Assembly: GCA_937926105.1 (NCBI GenBank)
Contig: CALANS010000069.1
Location: forward strand, 1 to 6,002
Origin: an uncultured Actinomycetes bacterium
GTDB lineage: Bacteria > Actinomycetota > Actinomycetes > Mycobacteriales > Nakamurellaceae
Direction: 5' to 3'
DNA: 6,002 nt
Below the pieces are notes generated by a model. The model did not search any database. It was not told the origin of the DNA and saw only the letters and a list, made by a program, of their open reading frames with translations. The stretch's first letter is position 1. Each line of letters starts with the position of its first letter. A program made the translations under genes and the position numbers. Shown here one piece after another: positions 5,158-6,002 of the stretch.

Positions 5158-5600
5158 CCAGTGGGACCGGTGACCGTGAACGTGCTCTCGGCGCTGACGC
5201 CGGTCGAGTCGTGCGCCGCATCGGCCAGCTCGACGGTCAGGGTGTGGCGCCCGGCCGGGATCGGCGACGTGAAGGAGCCCTCATAGAGTCCGAGTTCCGG
5301 GCCGCCGTCGAGCGACAGATGCAGATGGTCGAGTCCGTTTTCCGGGGTCCCGAGGGTTGCCCCGGTCACTGTGAAGGTGAAATGCACGGGGTTCGTCACT
5401 GTCGCGTCTGCGGCAGGCGAGTCGATGGCTACCGCGACGCCGACTGCCGGCCCCTGCGAGCCGCGCACCGCTTGCACGGCGATGATCCCCGACGCGGCCA
5501 GGATCGCGGCGATGGCGACGCGAACGGCTCGTCGCCGCCCGGGTGACGATCGCCGACCCGGCTTCGGCTGATCGGCCCCGGTTCCCGGTCGTGCCGTCAT
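5154..5600 (-). CDS. Signal-anchored Ig-like, DUF4399-resembling exported protein
   Basis: This 148-residue protein has a basic Pro/Arg-rich N-terminus, one signal-anchor helix (about 27-45), then an all-beta extracytoplasmic domain (about 55-148). It begins with IDSPAADATVTNPVHFTFTV, typical of bacterial Ig-like folds. The block DHLHLSLDGG (91-100), followed by IPAGRHTLTVELADAAH (114-130), resembles DUF4399-type proteins, which combine an HHLL-like strand with GxHTLTLxLADxxH. The conserved histidines H92, H94, H119 and H130 could form a metal site, but this is inferred. The ATG at 5600 has AGGAG (5608-5612) at 7 nt spacing. Longer in-frame reading up to 5936 is antisense to the next gene and has no ribosome site. 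It is the first gene of a coupled pair with the cytochrome b gene, so it may be an exported partner of that electron carrier. Confidence 0.75.
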   Translation of the reverse strand: MTARPGTGADQPKPGRRSSPGRRRAVRVAIAAILAASGIIAVQAVRGSQGPAVGVAVAIDSPAADATVTNPVHFTFTVTGATLGTPENGLDHLHLSLDGGPELGLYEGSFTSPIPAGRHTLTVELADAAHDSTGVSAESTFTVTGPTG

Positions 5601-5607
5601 GCGTCTG

Positions 5608-5612
5608 CTCCT
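5608..5612 (-). promoter_or_regulatory. Ribosome binding site of the Ig-like gene
   Basis: AGGAG on the minus strand lies 7 nt before the ATG at 5600. It decides this start over the longer open frame. Confidence 0.7.
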
Positions 5613-5662
5613 GTCGAAGTGCCTACCAGACTGCTCGGCCTGTGTCGTCGTCGGCACGCCGG

Positions 5663-5699
5663 CACCGATTTTACACAGGTTCTCCTGCATTAATCGGTG
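5663..5699. promoter_or_regulatory. 8-bp inverted repeat over a candidate promoter of the Ig-like/cytochrome b pair
   Basis: CACCGATT (5663-5670) and AATCGGTG (5692-5699) are perfect inverted copies separated by 21 bp, with centres 29 bp apart. Between them, CAGG-TTCT-CCTG (5676-5687) forms a second, nested stem. On the minus strand TAAAAT (5668-5673) is a good -10 candidate, five of six against TATAAT. The left arm overlaps it and the right arm covers the -35 position. This is the classic placing of a repressor operator in a locally AT-rich patch, 63-99 bp before the start codon. A folded RNA or an upstream terminator is the alternative. Confidence 0.45.
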
Positions 5700-5762
5700 G
5701 ATCCGGCTGCACCGCGACCCTCTGTCTGCGGGCCGATACGGCCGGGACGCGGTGCGCGGCCT

Positions 5763-5791
5763 TCGACCGGCGTCGCTCGCATTGGCATACT
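5763..5791 (+). promoter_or_regulatory. Candidate promoter for a leaderless transcript
   Basis: TCGACC (5763-5768, four of six against TTGACA) and CATACT (5786-5791, four of six against TATAAT) are separated by 17 bp. Transcription would start about 7 nt further on, at or next to the GTG at 5799. No Shine-Dalgarno sequence precedes that GTG, which fits a leaderless mRNA as is common in actinobacteria. Confidence 0.4.
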
Positions 5792-5798
5792 GGGTGTC

Positions 5799-6002
5799 GT
5801 GGTCACGCTCAGTGGTGCTGCGCCTGCCCGGTGCGGGCGGCGCTCTGTCGCCTACTGGGTCGTCTGGGCGCTGCTTTTCGTCGGTGTATTCGCCCTGCAC
5901 TCCGTGGCCGATCACGATGCTGTCGGGCTGCGTCACGCAGCAGTGGTGACGCCGGTCGGGGCCGAGCTTATCGAGCCGTCGTCACCCTCAGTATCGGCAC
6001 TT
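5799..6002 (+). CDS. Small DUF6153-like membrane protein, N-terminal part only
   Basis: The frame is open from the GTG to the window edge (68 residues seen) with no stop, so the gene continues outside. After a basic N-terminus (RCGRRS) comes one hydrophobic helix, YWVVWALLFVGVFALHSV (19-36), then a His-bearing outer segment (HSVADHD, H46) and a Pro/Ser/Val-rich stretch. Small actinobacterial proteins of the DUF6153 type share this layout of a single helix ending in Leu-His followed by His/Ala-rich residues, and they often sit in metal-resistance loci. The competing frame up to 5949 gives a Cys/Ser/Pro-rich product without a membrane-protein pattern. The family assignment is tentative, and the start depends on the leaderless promoter reading. 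Confidence 0.5.
   Translation, partial: MVTLSGAAPARCGRRSVAYWVVWALLFVGVFALHSVADHDAVGLRHAAVVTPVGAELIEPSSPSVSAL

Noticed and set aside
5601..5936. N-terminal extension of the Ig-like gene up to 5936
   Set aside because: The extension is Arg/Pro/Asp-rich, crosses the promoter-like inverted repeat, runs antisense to the DUF6153-like gene, and the ATG at 5600 has a good ribosome site.
5599..5949. Plus-strand frame of 116 codons between the divergent genes
   Set aside because: The product is Cys/Ser/Pro-rich without a pattern, begins antisense to the Ig-like gene start, and competes with a better membrane-protein frame from 5799.

Overview
The window is GC-rich, tightly packed DNA of actinobacterial type. 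The signs are very high G+C at third codon positions, GTG starts, strong AGGAG-type ribosome sites, 4-8 base start/stop overlaps, and families such as SHOCT and DUF6153-like proteins that are common in Actinomycetota. The genus cannot be fixed; a Mycobacteriales or Micrococcales genus would fit. No rRNA, tRNA, CRISPR array or transposase is visible.

Layout. (1) Minus strand, 1991 down to 61: a three-gene thiol-redox operon. It encodes a small glutaredoxin-like protein (CHFC), a CcdA/DsbD-type membrane electron carrier with unusual double-cysteine motifs, and a membrane-anchored thioredoxin/peroxiredoxin-fold protein (CQSC). (2) Minus strand, 3984 down to 2117: an OmpR/PhoB-type response regulator and a HAMP histidine kinase, overlapping by GTGA. 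(3) Plus strand, 4132-4383: a small membrane protein with a C-terminal SHOCT domain, divergent from the regulator. An ATGA-overlapping mini-ORF follows that carries one isolated YVTN beta-propeller repeat and is probably a gene remnant. (4) Minus strand, 5600 down to 4495: a signal-anchored Ig-like, DUF4399-resembling His-containing protein translationally coupled to a four-helix cytochrome b561/FdhI-type membrane protein. (5) Plus strand, from 5799 to the window edge: the start of a small DUF6153-like membrane protein, possibly leaderless.

How it fits together. A nearly identical 20-bp direct-repeat box (CCTTCA-N5-CCTTCA) occurs twice and nowhere else that I could see. One copy lies upstream of the glutaredoxin-ccdA-redoxin operon. 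The other lies in the divergent region between the SHOCT gene and the response regulator. Both copies point the same way relative to the plus-side or downstream gene, 73 and 71 nt from the start codons. This is the arrangement expected if the response regulator activates both the redox operon and the SHOCT gene, and probably itself.

The kinase has a short, His-bearing outer loop, and the neighbouring families (SHOCT, DUF6153-like, CcdA, anchored redoxin) often occur in actinobacterial metal-stress loci. An envelope metal or thiol-stress response, copper being the first guess, is therefore the best working idea, but the signal is not shown by the sequence.
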